Shown piece after piece: positions 23,501 through 35,765 of a DNA stretch of 64,000 bases. The notes under the pieces are model-generated. The model did no database searches, was not told where the DNA came from, and was given only the letters and a program-made list of their open reading frames with translations. Source of the DNA: Atriophallophorus winterbourni (taxonomy: Eukaryota; Platyhelminthes; Trematoda; Plagiorchiida; Microphallidae); the NCBI GenBank assembly GCA_013407085.1, contig JACCGJ010001390.1:78054-142053 (forward strand), given 5' to 3'. Each line of letters starts with the position of its first letter. The first letter of the stretch is position 1. The position numbers and the translations under genes were made by a program.

Positions 23501-24190
23501 AGCGTTCCGTTTCTGATACAAAATTGTTATCAAACTTGGAGTTATAGTCAGGACAGGGACCATGCCGTAGTGGCGTTCCCTTAACCGCCTTGATTATTGC
23601 CTTACCGCAGAGCAGCCTATAGCATGTTTTTTTTCCAAGTAGCATCTTCCTGACCATGCTCAGTGGTCGATTTGCCTCATTTGATACAAGTAAGCACGGT
23701 CAATGTCGCTTGACACCGAGGCTCCCATATATATAAGTGCATAACTAATGGCTTAGGCGATAAATAATTTAAAAAAATGAAATTATTGATTAAGTACGAA
23801 ATAGATTTCAGCTTCTTACTTTTCAAACAGCGCTTGGCGTAAACCAACCTTGTCTTTGTAATTTCCACAGCATCCATATATATGCTTTCGCCCTAGGGTT
23901 TAATAACACGTCATACCTCATCTACTTTGTCGAAATTACTAAGGCATATAAGTTTGTGGTCAATAAGGTGAATGGGACAGAGATATCTACAATGTGACGC
24001 TCGGCCCGAATAGAACTTAAATAGCCTATATATTTATGTAATAGGTATTAATAATAAATTAACCGTATTAGTTATGAACTTTTTTACCAAGAGGGGACCA
24101 CAAATGACAAACGGGGACCTTTGGCTTGTTCGGCTTGATCACTGCTTGATGTGAATACACGTTTAAGTCAAATCGACCCACGTGCTTGGT
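20600..24190. other. no gene recognised apart from an HR repeat near 21.3 kb
   Basis: A 91-codon ORF at 20,578-20,853 follows the Penelope-like element but has no domain signal. The reverse strand around 22,330-22,700 contains an open-looking patch (FEQMDMYLRYTDDTKLNYDD) that might be a decayed polymerase fragment. Evidence is too thin to annotate. The rest is AT-rich noncoding sequence. Confidence 0.4.
21230..21345 (+). repeat. HR repeat fragments, adjacent pair
   Basis: CAGTGTTTTGAGCGC and CCCACTGTCATTC (21,236-21,270) come from the part just before the ribozyme core. They are followed immediately by TTTGAACATCAAAG, GTTGTACGAACC and TCAAGTATA (21,276-21,330), which form the 5' half of a unit of the second HR subfamily (compare 32.3 kb). 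The core of the first unit is deleted, so this is a collapsed tandem pair. Confidence 0.6.
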
Positions 24191-24195
24191 CATAA

Positions 24196-24335
24196 AGATA
24201 TATATATAGATAGAATAATAAGTATATATTATATGATAGAAGTAAATTATTAGATCTATTATAGAGATATATATATATATATAGTTAGTATATTATATTA
24301 TATATAGATATTATATATATAGATAATATAATTTT
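24196..24335. repeat. AT-only low-complexity block
   Basis: About 140 bp consists almost only of A and T with TATATA, TAGATA and ATTATAT motifs. It is simple-sequence DNA with no coding content. Confidence 0.85.
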
Positions 24336-25945
24336 TTCTTGGTGAACCAAAACATAAAATACATGATCGAGTTTTCAAAATATTTAAAACAAATTAATGA
24401 GATTAAATGAGTGGCGGAATGTTTAAATCCATAATTGTTTTCGTTCAAAATTGGAAACGGTACGCAACATTGATAGAAAAATATTCTATTTGTTAATCCA
24501 TTATTCATTCTATTAATTAATAATGATACTTCATTCAGATGGAGTATCCAAACGAAAGAATAAGAAGAGTGCATGATGAAGAGAAGAACAAATGTACGAA
24601 GAAAATAAAGCATAGGATTATATTGTTGTGCCGTAGAAAAATGAATAAATAGCATCATTATGAACATTAAAATTGTTTTAAACCAAACGGTGCGTATTGC
24701 GAAATAGGAACCTGAGGGAAAGTGCTAGAATTGGGTTAGGATAATTTGGAATCCGAGTAGAGGTAAAACACTCGGGTTAAAAAATAAACTTCCTCGATTT
24801 CATGGTCACTGGAGGCAAGATCAGCTCGCCGTTTGTATCGAATTCTTAACCTCAAGGGAGACGCTGACATAGGAAGTCACTGGTAAAATCCTAAATTATG
24901 TTAAACTGAAAGTTCTTATGTAGATTTACCGGAAAACAACGAAACATTCTCTTCACCTGCAATTTTGGATGACATCAGGATAACATTTGCAAAAATACAG
25001 TGAAGCACAGTTATAAAAATATAATCAAGTTTTCTTTATGTCCAGGAACATTAGGCAACCTGTCACTAATATATTGGGATAAATAGATAATGGTAAAATT
25101 AGTCTATGCTTATTAGAAATTATTATGGTTTATGTGTATACCACAGACGTAGGAGTATGAAAATGAGGATATTTCTTCTTTGAAGTTGAAGGAAGGACAA
25201 CAATATACTGAATGAGGTACAATAAGTGTAGGAAAACGTGATAGAAGTAACAGCTTTTAATGAGACATGACTAGACCCTAGTCAACTTGACACTTATGCA
25301 GAGTTATAAATAATCATAAAAAGTAATGTTTAGATACTTCGAAAACGTTTTCTTCAAATAAATTCGTTGACGATTGAAACCTGAATACAAAGGGGGCTGG
25401 AATATACCTAAAAAGGTACAATCAGTATAGGTAAATGCACTACAAGTCCCAGGGTTTGAAGAAACATGTCTTGAACCTAAATAATCGGTCACTAACGCAC
25501 ATTTTGCGAAAGATAATCATAAAACCTGGTTTTTCGTAATTCGAAATATGTTTCAAGCTAAGCACATGATCTTGCTTTGAAGTTTATAAAGTAAAGAAAC
25601 CACAACTAATACGACCATCCATGCGCTCAACAATATTTGATCACTTGTAGAATGCTCGATACGATATTAAAACAAACACTAAAAATTTTCGAACAGTTTG
25701 TGGACATGGTATTACCTGGAATCACAAGAAACCCTTTACAACGGCAATAAGGAATTTGAATGTGATGTTATTTGAGACTATATTGCTGTTGCTAAACAGA
25801 TGCGGCCTAAACGATCTTGCGCGGTACGTTCCATTCGGTTGATAAAATATTACGAATAGTTTGTTATCTGTGAAATTGCAATATATATTTAGTTCATAAC
25901 TTAAATATAAATATTTGTATTCTATATAAATACATTACGGCTTAT
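24336..25945. other. no gene recognised
   Basis: AT-rich. A 118-codon minus-strand ORF (24,311-24,667) is very hydrophobic and rich in Phe, Ile and Leu, as expected of a chance ORF in AT-rich DNA. No element recognised. Confidence 0.45.
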
Positions 25946-25949
25946 TTTA

Positions 25950-28900
25950 CTTGCAAATGCCTGAATGCTGCCTGTGGTATAAATGTAGCCAAAAAATGCT
26001 TTACAGGCAGGCGTTGGGCACACCAAAAATGATCAGAAATATCAAAGGTTCATTATGCGGTCTATGAAGCGCATACATGGTCCGAATACGTCTGTATAGA
26101 ATGCAGAGAATTTGCGAGGGAGGCTTATCGTAAGTAAGTTACCCAGTAACACGCGACACTACAGCAACTCACACAAAAATCGTATGAGCAAGTTGCGGCA
26201 TCGCCCAAACTAATACTGCCTAAGCACGCAGTTGTACATAAAGCAGTAGAAATCTCTCCGGGAAAAACTAACAATATTCTTGTAAGCCAGCGTTGGAAAA
26301 AACGCTAGCGCGTCACCTAAGAGTATGAAAATCTAGCCGCGACTAAATAATTTCACGACAATTGGGTCACAATTAGCTTCAAGACGCAGTGATCTGCGAG
26401 AGTTTCGAAAAGGCGGTTTTCCTGTGAAAACTCTTAAAAATAACACCAGAAATATTTTGATCATAAACAAACAAGCGCATATTACACTGGCTAAGACACG
26501 ACGCAGCATATATGGACAATGTGTGCGGAAAATTTAGCAGGACAGTCGCCCCGCTTCGGCAAACGTTTTAGCGTTCCAGCTTTAGGATGAAACCGAGCAA
26601 AACCGGAGGAAAACGCCGAGACAGCGGATTTTTACATCAAGAATGCTCGAGTGATAGTAGAAAACATATGTGAGGAAACTTTTCTAACTGGTGATGCAGC
26701 AAACGAAAGCCATGATGCGTATGCGCTCAACGCCAGTACGTTGAGAACATGTACGCCACATACAGCACTAATGTGGTAACACATTTGGACACACATACCT
26801 GGGGTGCTGCACCTGATTGTTCTCCAAAAATAAGCACGGTACATCGGAATGTTGTGAGCATACTATACACAAAAGCTAGCAGTGTGAGTAGTAAGTGGCT
26901 TGATTTAATGCAGAAAGCCATCAAAAGTAAATCTACAATCAATAGATTTATCAGAGACAAATGTTATAACCGTTAATCTTTTTACGAAGTTTACATACCT
27001 TAGATAGGATAGAACAGACGGTAGATGCGGAAGAGGAACGCAAATGCTCCTAAAGCATGGTCGCGAATACCAAGTCTCTGGCATTAAAATGGACAAATTT
27101 GTCATCCAGCTGATCTCGACACACTTCAGGAACATAGGAATTTTCTTGTCAGGTTGTTCAGAACAGCACCACGATTTTATTTAATATGTGATTTTAACCT
27201 ACCGGATGTTGACACGGACACTCAGACGACCTCAGATAGAATTTCCGAGGTATATCTAGATTTGCTGCACTCCAATGTGCTTTATTAGCACGTAAGTGAA
27301 ATAACTAGGTACAAATATGGGCATACATCCTCTACACTGGACCTAGTTTTGTCTCAATGTCCAAAAGATGTCCAAAATCACTCTTACGACTCACCTTTGG
27401 GGAAACGTGGCCAAGTCACCATAATATTCTTGGCGATTCTCTGCTTCAATATGCGAGCAATCAAATACCGGCGTAACATCAATCGAGTTGACAGGAATAT
27501 CTTACAGCTTTCCGCTTTACCGTGTGACTGGTTCTGTGAAAAATGGCGTCGAAAGTAAATGGTCGGTTATAAGGAGCAATGTCGTAAAAAATCAAGACAT
27601 TTACTGTCCTTTTCGACCTGTACGGATAGAAAACCTACCACCTTGGTGGACACCTGCGATGCGACTAAATCTGGCCGGGATACACATCCATTCCGATCTA
27701 TAGCAATTGGTTGTGCTATGAGGCCTCGATAAGCAACGCGAAGCAAAGATACGAAACTTACCTGGCGAACACTTTTGAAAGAGATCCCTAAGAAGTATTT
27801 TTAGTCATGTTCAGTCCAATGGCGCAAAAGTGAGTACATATCTAGCCTAATATTAGACAATGGCGAGAAAGAAAATTCTGACCCCGACGATGCAGCAGCT
27901 TTGCTAGATTATTTTCAATGTGTACATGGAATGGATACTGATGATGCGATTCACTCAGTCCCAACTCTTAGTACGGAAATAACTGGGCAGGTCCTGACGA
28001 CGTGCATCCGGAAATTGTAACGAAAATAGCTAAGTTACTAGCAGAGGCTCTCTGCACGTTATACAACGAATATCTCTGTAAGAGTATTCTACCAGATGAC
28101 TGGAAGCAAACCATTGTCTTAAACATTCCAAAGGGAGGTTGCGCAAACAGGCCTAGCTTGATCAGTATTTTATGTAAAGCCTTGGAGAGACTTATCAGGG
28201 ATCGGTTGTTCAGCTACCTCATGCAAATTTCATCATTAAACACGGTTCAAAATAGCTCGTATTTTTTTATGCTTTGTAGATAGAGTTTCCAAGACACTGG
28301 ATGAAGGTGACGGGTAGAGGTTTTTAACTTAGACTTTAGTAAGGCCTTTGACTCGATCAGTCACAGGTTCCTAGCGATGATGCACGCTGCCAAGTGAGTA
28401 TCTGGTAAGCTTCACGAATTAATAACAGTTTTTCACGTAATAGATCCTTCCAGGTCCATGTGCGCGATACTACCTCTGAATTCGCAAAAGCTACCACTGG
28501 GGTCCCAGATGGTTCAGTACTAGGCCCAATACTATTTCAGATCTTCATCGATGATGTGGCATCGCAGTTGTCATGTCCCTGCCACATGTTTGCTGTTGAT
28601 GTCAAATTCACCAGATCCAGTGATCACGGTGATTTGTTGAGAGCTATTTGAAAAGTTAATAAATGATCCCTACTAGGAGCTTCTAATTTCTCTATGTCTC
28701 TTCTGACTTCGGAGTCGGAGTGTATGGGGTGACCTAGTAAAAAGCTTCAAAACTCTAAAAGTCCTAGGCGACGAGGGTTGACAAAACCTGATCTGTCGAG
28801 CTACCAGCCTTTTAACTAGAAAACATACAATGACGTTCGCAAAAAATCACAAACGTCTGAATCTTAGGAACCACTAATTCAGTGTAGTGTGGTAAGATTG

Positions 28901-29385
28901 TGGAATAAGCTGCATATCGCAGATTGGATATCGGTAGGTGCATTCAATATGGATTTTGATGCCACCTGGCATGAGAATTAACCTGACTTCTCAGCATGAA
29001 AATGCAGGTGGACTGTCTATAGAATTAGCATGAAAGGTTTTTCATTTTACATTTATACGATTTTTACCACGATTTAAAAAATCATTAAAAACTGCACAAA
29101 AATCCAGTTTCATAATGTCCTGTTTGAAATGTCATGTTTCAAATGTAATCACAAATTTTATTTAGCTAACTTCTCATTTGTTTGGTGAAGAGAAACTCTT
29201 TCTGGTTTGCCCAGTCGCAGCTACAAATACTTGAGAACGAAGGACGGCCTTGAAAACACATGACGTATAATCGCATACAACGAGGATACCAATGAACAAA
29301 GGATTAAATTTTTCAGTGGTGGGCACTCCTTAGAAGCATCCAACTTACATAAATTCTGTTCGATTGGTTCATCAGCTATTTACAG
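25950..29385 (+). mobile_element. degenerate CR1/jockey-type LINE, long copy
   Basis: The element is traced by ordered ORF2 pieces. The endonuclease end has FYLICDFNLPDVDTDTQ (about 27,175-27,225), SSTLDLVLSQCP (27,330-27,365) and PLGKRGQV. The RT has SILPDDWKQTIVLNIPKGG (28,085-28,140), NLDFSKAFDSI-like sequence near 28,325-28,360, VPDGSVLGPILFQIFIDDVA (28,498-28,560), and FAVDVK where active copies have FADDVK. Its 3' untranslated end (29,190-29,385) matches the one at 31,010-31,210, including CAGTCGCAGCTACAAAT and CAGTGGTGGGC. The stretch 25,950-27,040 is less AT-rich than its flanks and may be ORF1 (a CLWYKCSQKM patch near 25,970). The 5' limit is uncertain. Confidence 0.8.
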
Positions 29386-29394
29386 TACTGTGCT

Positions 29395-29905
29395 AACTAG
29401 CAGAACCTGTGGGTCGTCTTTTTAACGCTTCCATGCAACATGTATATATTCGGAGTATTTTGAAGCTGGCTAATGTGATTGCGATACATGAAGGTGGCAG
29501 TCGATCCTCAGTTTGTATGTACAGACCTCTAAGTCTTACTAGCGTTTATTTAAAACAATCAAAATGAAAAAGTTTGGAACATCAACAATAGAGTTTCTTC
29601 GCGAATCTTCGATGGACCTTATCCGTTGATCATCAGTGTTGCTGAAAACATTCTAGACTTTACTCGCAATACCAGTGTTTCGTACTATATCATATGACGT
29701 ACCGATTACCTGAAAACATGATTACCGTTACCTTTATATTTATTGAACGTTAGATTCCGCTGAGACAAATGAGCTTGCACAAATTGTTTTTGCGAATGTA
29801 CATACTATAATCTGATTGTACAAAGCTTTCGGAAATTATTGATCATGTTTAACAGGCATTGGATTTCCAAGAATAAAATCTATTTATTTATTTATTTATC
29901 TTATG
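29395..29905 (+). mobile_element. LINE remnant ending in a TTTA repeat
   Basis: The stretch at 29,410-29,540 reads PVGRLFNASMQHVYIRSILK, then LANVIAIHEGGSRSSVCMY and RPLSLTSVYLK, which is RT motif 1-2 of a CR1-type LINE. The rest of the RT is deleted. The segment ends with AATAAAATC followed by (TATT)n at about 29,872-29,901, a typical LINE 3' terminus of AATAAA plus short tandem repeat. Whether the RT piece and the tail belong to the same insertion is inference. Confidence 0.65.
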
Positions 29906-31130
29906 TAAAATCCTAGAGAAACTTATAAGGGATAGGAACTGTCGCTATATAGTTGATTACTCGTTGCTGAACTCTGCTCAGCACGGATTCCTTAAAAGAA
30001 ATTCGTGCCTAACAAACCTCTTATGTTTCCTATATAAGTTTTCCATAAGGCTAGATCAAAGCCAACAAGTTGAAGTTTCTTACTTGGACTTTTGCAAGGC
30101 TTTTAATTCGGTAAAACACAGATTGCTTGCAACCAAACATGGTTATATGGGTATCGATGGTCTTCTGAAGAAATAGATAATAGGGTTCTTAAGCAATAGA
30201 TTCTTCGGTGTCAGGATAGGCAATATGTATTCGTCAAAAGTAAAAGTTGTTAGTGGAGTCCCACAGGGTTCTGTACTCGGACCGCTACTTTTCCTCATTT
30301 TCGTCGATGATTTGGCAGCGTCGCTTAGGTGTCCCTGCTATATTTTTGCAGATGATGTCAAGATTATCGGATCACTGGATGAGCCGGATCTTCTTGGAAA
30401 TATAGAAACGTTCATCGAGTGGTCTGCTACACGGGATTTACCAGTTAATTTCACTAAAAGCTATCTGTTTTCTAAGTCATTAAGAAGCTAGAGTTTGCTG
30501 GTCCAAATGGTATGCTTGAGATAAATGGAGTGCCGAAAGTTCGTGACTAAGGTATAGAAGGAGAGAGCTTTCTTGCATTCGATCAGTTGTATCCTGCAGG
30601 TCCCCAGAGGTTTTCATACCATTATACAAAGCGGTCGTGAGACCACATCTCGAGCATTGCGTTCAAGTATGGTCACCTTATTTGGAAAAAAGATATTCCT
30701 AAGCTGGAAGGTGTTCAACATTTAGTCACTCGTATGATTGTAGGGCAATCGGGTAGGTCGTATGAGGAACGATTGCTGAGTCTAGATCTCTTCTCACTAA
30801 AATGGAGGAGGCTACGTGGAGACCTGATTGAAACCTTCAAAATCATATGATGTTTCAGTACTATTCATTTTAGTGAATTATACGCTCTAGCGCTAAGTGT
30901 AGGTACTCGAGGCCACCCATTAAAACAGGCCAAGCGACATGTCAGGTACAATGTTCGTAAGTTGTTCTTTAGTGAATGGGTTATAAATTACTGGAATCGA
31001 TTTCCTAAAGAAGTTGTTTATTCTACTTTCTCGTTTGTTCGTTTTTCTCAGTCGCAGCTACAAATTCTGGGACCAAAGGACGGCTTGGAAAACATCGGAC
31101 GTACCTTCGCATACGGCGATGATACCAGAG
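29906..31130 (+). mobile_element. 5'-truncated CR1-type LINE with intact RT catalytic motif
   Basis: Begins abruptly in the RT: ILCKILEKLIRDRN, then SAQHGFLKRNSCLTNLLCFL (29,975-30,035), DFCKAFNSVKHRLLATKHG, VSGVPQGSVLGPLLFLIFVD (30,248-30,310) and the catalytic FADDVK at about 30,346. The C-terminal part continues with VVRPHLEHCVQVWSPYLEKD (30,630-30,700), RRLRGDLIETFKII and RHVRYNVRKLFFSEWVINYW (to 31,000). Stops at 30,173 and 30,489 and a frame change near 30,680 interrupt it. The truncation point sits directly after the TTTA tail of the preceding remnant. Confidence 0.85.
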
Positions 31131-31850
31131 AAAAATGAACCAACTTTGGCAGTGGTGGGCGCTCCTTTGAAGCTTTCCACAGACGGAAATTCTGGACGCT
31201 CGATTGGCTTATCCCTTGAGGATATCGAAATCACAATAAGAAGAAACGCTTTATCAGTGGTGGTTGCTTGTTTGCAGCTTTCCACCGAAAGAAATTCTGG
31301 ACGCTCGATCGGCTCGTTAGCCACATACTGTCCTGTGCAAACTGAACTGAACTGAACTTCGGTAGGGGGTTTCAAGAATGGATGAACTCTGTATGGCCTT
31401 CATTATTTCCTGATTTTTTTCCGTGAGGGAATAGTTGGTATGATCCTCATGCTGTCTTTGAAACGCACTAATGTTTCTTCTCACCTATTGGTGAGGGGAG
31501 TTTTTCTGTTACAGATTACTCTCATACCAGAAGATATTTGTGAAGATATTGTTTGAAGTGGAGGACGCTCTTCTGTGTCATACCACCAAAAGAAATCTTA
31601 GCGCTCAATTGGCTTGTTAGCCACATACAGTCCTGTGCAAACTGAATTGAACTGAACTGAATTATTGTTGAGGGGTGTTTTTCTGTTGCATTCCAGATTA
31701 CTCTCATACCAGAAGATTTTTGTGAAGATATTGTTTGAAGTGGTGGACGCTCTTCTGTGGCGTACCACAGAAAAAAATCTGGACGTCGATTTGCTCTTTG
31801 ACCACATACTGTCCCGTGCAAACTAAACTGAACTGAACTGAACTGAACTG
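31131..31850 (+). repeat. LINE 3' UTR with four repeated modules and GAACT tails
   Basis: The end of the LINE is multiplied. The landmark CTTTCCAC...TTCTGGACGCTCGAT occurs near 31,165-31,205 and 31,275-31,310, and in altered form near 31,570-31,612 and 31,750-31,790. Spacings are about 105, 302 and 181 bp. The last three modules each end in ACATACTGTCC-like sequence, GTGCAAACTGAACTGAAC and a (GAACT)n run (31,338-31,357; 31,636-31,664; 31,817-31,850). The two final units (31,493-31,664 and 31,670-31,849) are the most complete. The copy at 29.3 kb has only one module. Confidence 0.75.
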
Positions 31851-32274
31851 TGCCCTCTGTTGTCTATTCAGAAAAAAGATCAACCGCGATTTCAAAATTG
31901 AAGGTTGCATGTTTTATTTCCGTTCTCTAACTAAATCCAATCTTGTAGAAATATTATTTTTAAATGAAATCTGGTCAGAGTCGTATAAAGATTTTGCGAT
32001 TATATACGTGACCCAGTACTTTTCTTTTTTGAATAAGCTAGGTATTTATACCTACGGCGAAGATATGCATTAATTCGCCTATTGCGAACGGGAAATCCAA
32101 TTTGATTAAATTATTAACGTTTGATTTGATTGAGTACTCAGTTTGTAAATTAAATAATCGTGGTCATAATTTCATCTAGCTACGTGCGAAACAGAAGACA
32201 TAAACCCCATTTGAGTACGCCTAATTAATGTGCGATGGGTGAACCCTTTCAGCGAGTATTCCCAGAATTCCAAC

Positions 32275-32450
32275 GAATCACTATGTGATTCCGTGTTTGA
32301 ACATCGTAGTTCGTTGTACGAACCTCATGCAACAGTGGCATTCAAGTATAACTTTTTTACCACTTATCCACTGTTTCAAGGCTCACTTAAGCTAATCTTA
32401 CTGTCTCCACCTGATGACGGCAAACAGCCAGATACCGGTAGTGTGTAAGT
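32275..32450 (+). repeat. HR (hammerhead) repeat, subfamily 2, nearly complete unit
   Basis: Starts with the palindrome GAATCAC-TAT-GTGATTC (32,275-32,291). It continues GTTTGAACATCGTAG, GTTGTACGAACC (predicted cleavage junction GTT/GTACG), CAACAGTGGCATTCAAGTAT and CTTACTGTCTCCAC, and reaches CTGATGA (32,411-32,417). Stem II here is GGC/GCC around AAACA, and the following GAAAC is mutated to GATAC, so self-cleavage is unlikely. It is the reference for recognising subfamily 2 fragments at 21.3, 47.1, 56.2 and 61.4 kb. Confidence 0.7.
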
Positions 32451-32789
32451 GCGGGGAAAGTGAGCAACACATATCTTTAGACAGACATTTTTATTCATGT
32501 AGAAATAAGGTGAATCGAAGATTTACTAATATTTTGGGAAAAATCAGAGATTGAGTCCTTGAGCACCCAGTAATCAACATTTCTTCACCTTTTTTAATAT
32601 TGCCACGTGTCAAATTATCATAAATTTTGCACGGGCGAAACTTTTTATGAGAGAATTCCCTCTTAAAACTATGCAGCAGTGGATGACACGTTGTGCTGAA
32701 CCACAACCAACCAGTTTATAGAAATAATGTTTGCTCACAAGTGATTTTGAAACCTAAAATTTTATCCGTATCCGAAAAGATGGAAAATG

Positions 32790-34350
32790 ACCAAAATCGC
32801 TTGATAAATGCAGCCAAGTCAACGTCGAAAAGTTTGCTCGCATACATCATGCGTACCCTGCTTAATAGCTATGGGAGACCCGATTAAAGATGAAGACGAA
32901 CGTAAAGCTACTTCTCGCGCTAAGTACAGCTCCTTTACGCGGAATAGACATTTTCCAGTGCATTATTTAACGACAGTATCACCGAAACGCCGGACATTCA
33001 GATCTTGCCAGAAATGGTACAATATTTATTTGAACGGCTTGATGTGAAATTAGCGCCTGGTTCTTATCAGACGCACATGACGCAATTGATGGCATTGACA
33101 TGCATTATACACAAACCACTTGCTCTAACCTTTCGTTTATCCCTTAGGTGTGGTTAGTCACCACACGACTGGAAGTATGGCATTATCAAACCAATGTATA
33201 AGGCCGGTAATTCCAGTGACCCTGCTAATTACTGACTGCTTGTTGCGAAAAATCTGGAACGATTTATGAAAAATTAACTATTTTTTCTACAACTTGTCAG
33301 TTAACATCTGCCCAACATGGTTTTAACAATCCACGCTCATTCGCATCCTATATCATCACTGCTCGCGAGCAATGGTGTGCTGAACTTGGTCACTGTCTAT
33401 TGATTTCAGTAAGAATTTTGATTGTGTTCATTTCAAACGTCTGCTACTCAAGCTTCGTGCTCTTGATCTACGGAGACTAGCTCTAAATTCGATTGAAGAT
33501 TTCCTTACTAAACGTTATACACAAGTCGAAGTTAACGGAGTTGAGTCACCGCTTCTCCATGGATCAGCTCTTGGTCCGTTACTTTTCAAAGTTTATGTGA
33601 ATGACCTCTAGACTCGTTAGCTTTGCGAATAAACTCAAAGCTTGCACGATAAACTGGCAGCTTCTAGTCAACCGACAGAAATGAGGGGCTGTTCATTTGC
33701 AGCAAAGCACGCTTATAGGCAAGTAGTTCATCTGTAGTCATTAACTGAAATGGGTTTATATTGAACGTACCCTGAGTACAATTTTGACACGGTAGCTTAA
33801 ATCCAAAAAGGATACAAACCGAAAATCTGTTACCGCGGACCACGCATGGTGGGCAATTATTCGGTCTTTTTCTAATTACGCTCCGTGTTTCAGATCCTTG
33901 TTTTCACATGCGTGAGACCAATTTCGGGATATGACTTACGAGCAATCTTTTCACAAACTAAAAGAGAACGTGACAAGCCTGAAACGGTATGAGAGCGGCC
34001 GACTAAAAGCGTACAAGGATTGAAATACATTATTTATGCTGAGAAATTTCAACGCTATAATCCGCTTAGTATTCAGAGTGTGCGCTGTGATTTGCTGCTA
34101 GCTTGTCGCATATTACTAGGAGCCCATGTCGACAAAATGCGCGAGTTTTTCACTCTTGTGAAAGGCCCAAGAACCCGTGAACTTGCTTTAAAGCTTCCAG
34201 AAAGCTTTACGCAGCCCCTGGGAAAAAGGATTAACACTCTTAACAGAAGTTGTTGACTTATGGAATGCGCTACATGATTATGGTGTTGCAGCAAAATCTG
34301 AAACCAGTTCAAGCAACGCGTGAATAATTTACTGTTAGAAATCACTGAAA
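32790..34350 (+). mobile_element. degenerate CR1-type LINE, second subfamily
   Basis: ORF2 can be followed across frameshifts. A linker DPIKDEDERKATSRAKYSSF lies at 32,878-32,935. The RT has SPHDWKYGIIKPMYKAGNSS (33,160-33,220), TSAQHGFNNPRSFASYIITA (33,305-33,365), NFDCVHFKRLLLKLRALDL (33,415-33,470), and LLHGSALGPLLFKVYVNDL (33,550-33,609), where GVPQGSVLGP has been altered. The FADD motif is missing. The C terminus has LSIQSVRCDLLLACRILLGA (34,060-34,120) and PRTRELALKLPE. Residue choices differ from the 29.9-kb LINE, so this is a different subfamily. Confidence 0.8.
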
Positions 34351-34429
34351 AGATGTATAACGCTTGTCAGGAATTCTACATCTGTTGTTTTCCTGGAATG
34401 CGTTGCTGATCCGTGAGAGATGTATATAT

Positions 34430-34690
34430 GTATGTATGTATGAAAGCATTAGCCTGGTCCAGACAAAGGGCCACTCAGTCAGTGACTGCACGTGGGATAA
34501 GATACTGTCAGGTTGCCCAGGGTTAGACAGATATAAGAAAGAAAATAGAAACGTAGTGAGACTCTAGCGTCTTTTAGCATTCAGCTCACTACCAGTGGCC
34601 AATCAATTTAGCACTGTTAGCCGCGCAGCACATAAGCACTGCAGGGTCGCACATTCGTGCCACCGGGTGCTTGCAATGTTAACATAGATT
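34430..34690 (+). repeat. dispersed repeat R2, copy 1
   Basis: Shares with 37,235-37,480 the ordered strings GACTGCACGTGGG, CTGTCAGGTTGCCCAGG, GTAGTGAG, CAGTGGCCAATCAATTTAGC, GTTAGCC and GCACATTCGTGC. The left edge is a (TATG)n run (34,425-34,442) followed by AAAG. It is about 220 bp with no coding frame. The origin is unknown; a SINE is the simplest guess. Confidence 0.7.
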
Positions 34691-35690
34691 TGCAGAACAC
34701 CCGATAGCATTGTATTGAGCAGGGCGTTTCAAGCTACTCGGTCATATGCCTCTGTATTGGATAACGATGGCTATTGTGCACTTGCAATAAATATGGTTAA
34801 ATTCTGAGATTTATTGATGGGTAAAATCTGACGGAGCCAGCTTGCTGTTTCTGGATCTGTGATTTCCTATGCGATATGTTAGCCGATTCTCCCCAAATCC
34901 GAGGAACAGCATCGTCATATTTAACGGTAGTCTAACTTCTTTTATTTTGGTACCGTCTACTAAACACTTTGGAAGAGTTCGTGTACATTGCCAGCATTAT
35001 TTGCTATATCCATTTAGTCAACCTTATTTAGCTATTACCTTTCTCTATCTAGCCACCAACTCTTCTCCATTACACGTCTACTCTATCTGTTGTGCTTAGG
35101 CCCAGTAGCTATTTGTCGCAGGTGGTTAAAGGTTTCGGTTTATCGTTGTGAAATCCTGTGGGACCTTGCAGCTGAATTTTGATCCCAGATGCTAATATTG
35201 CAGCCTCCCTCGCACAAAGCAAGCGGCAGTGAGTTACTCAACTTTGTCCTATAAGGTCATCGGATTACAGGCTCAGATTGGGTACTGGTGGAGGTATAAA
35301 TAGCTACAATGCCCAAACATATCTTATTGTGAGATGTTAAGTCTCATGTTCGTACCTAGTCTAACTATGCACATCCTACTGTTGAACTGGATCGAATTGT
35401 AACGTTCTATATACGATCCGGTTTGAGTTGTGAAAGAAGTCTTGTTTTATTGCAGTAATAAAAGCTTTACTGACAGAACTCACTGACCACCACCCGTTCA
35501 AAAGCAGTATAAGGTCGATCAAAACCCACGACAGAAATGGGCATACATCCAAATAAGTTAACTAGTTCATGGTCTGACTGTAGTCGACGACCATGCGCCG
35601 TTTGGGATTAGAGTTCTTCGTAACGAGTACTTGAGCCTTTTATAGTGATGTCGGATTCTCAATTATACTTTCTTATAATAAAACGTTCGA
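34691..35690. other. no gene recognised
   Basis: A 76-codon ORF (34,869-35,099) and others here lack any recognisable feature. Confidence 0.4.
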
Positions 35691-35765
35691 TCTTCAAGCG
35701 CATGCGGATCCTGATCCTACTGTCCCTACCTGATGAGTGCAAACGGCAAGCAAACAGCGACGGGC
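35690..35765 (+). repeat. HR (hammerhead) repeat, 5'-truncated
   Basis: Begins at TTCAAGCGCATGCGGATC, continues GATCCTACTGTCCCTAC and an intact CTGATGA (35,730-35,736) with GTGC-AAAC stem-loop sequence, then degenerates (GGCAAGCAAAC where others have AGCACGAAAC). Only the core half of a unit is present. Confidence 0.65.

Noticed and set aside
24311..24667. 118-codon hydrophobic minus-strand ORF
   Set aside because: Phe/Ile/Leu/Tyr-rich translation beside an AT-only block, as expected by chance in AT-rich DNA. No motif.
31058..31910. Overlapping minus-strand ORFs in the repeated 3' UTR modules
   Set aside because: The similar peptides (ANEPIERPEFL-type) arise because the DNA module is repeated. 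It is the antisense of a LINE 3' UTR.
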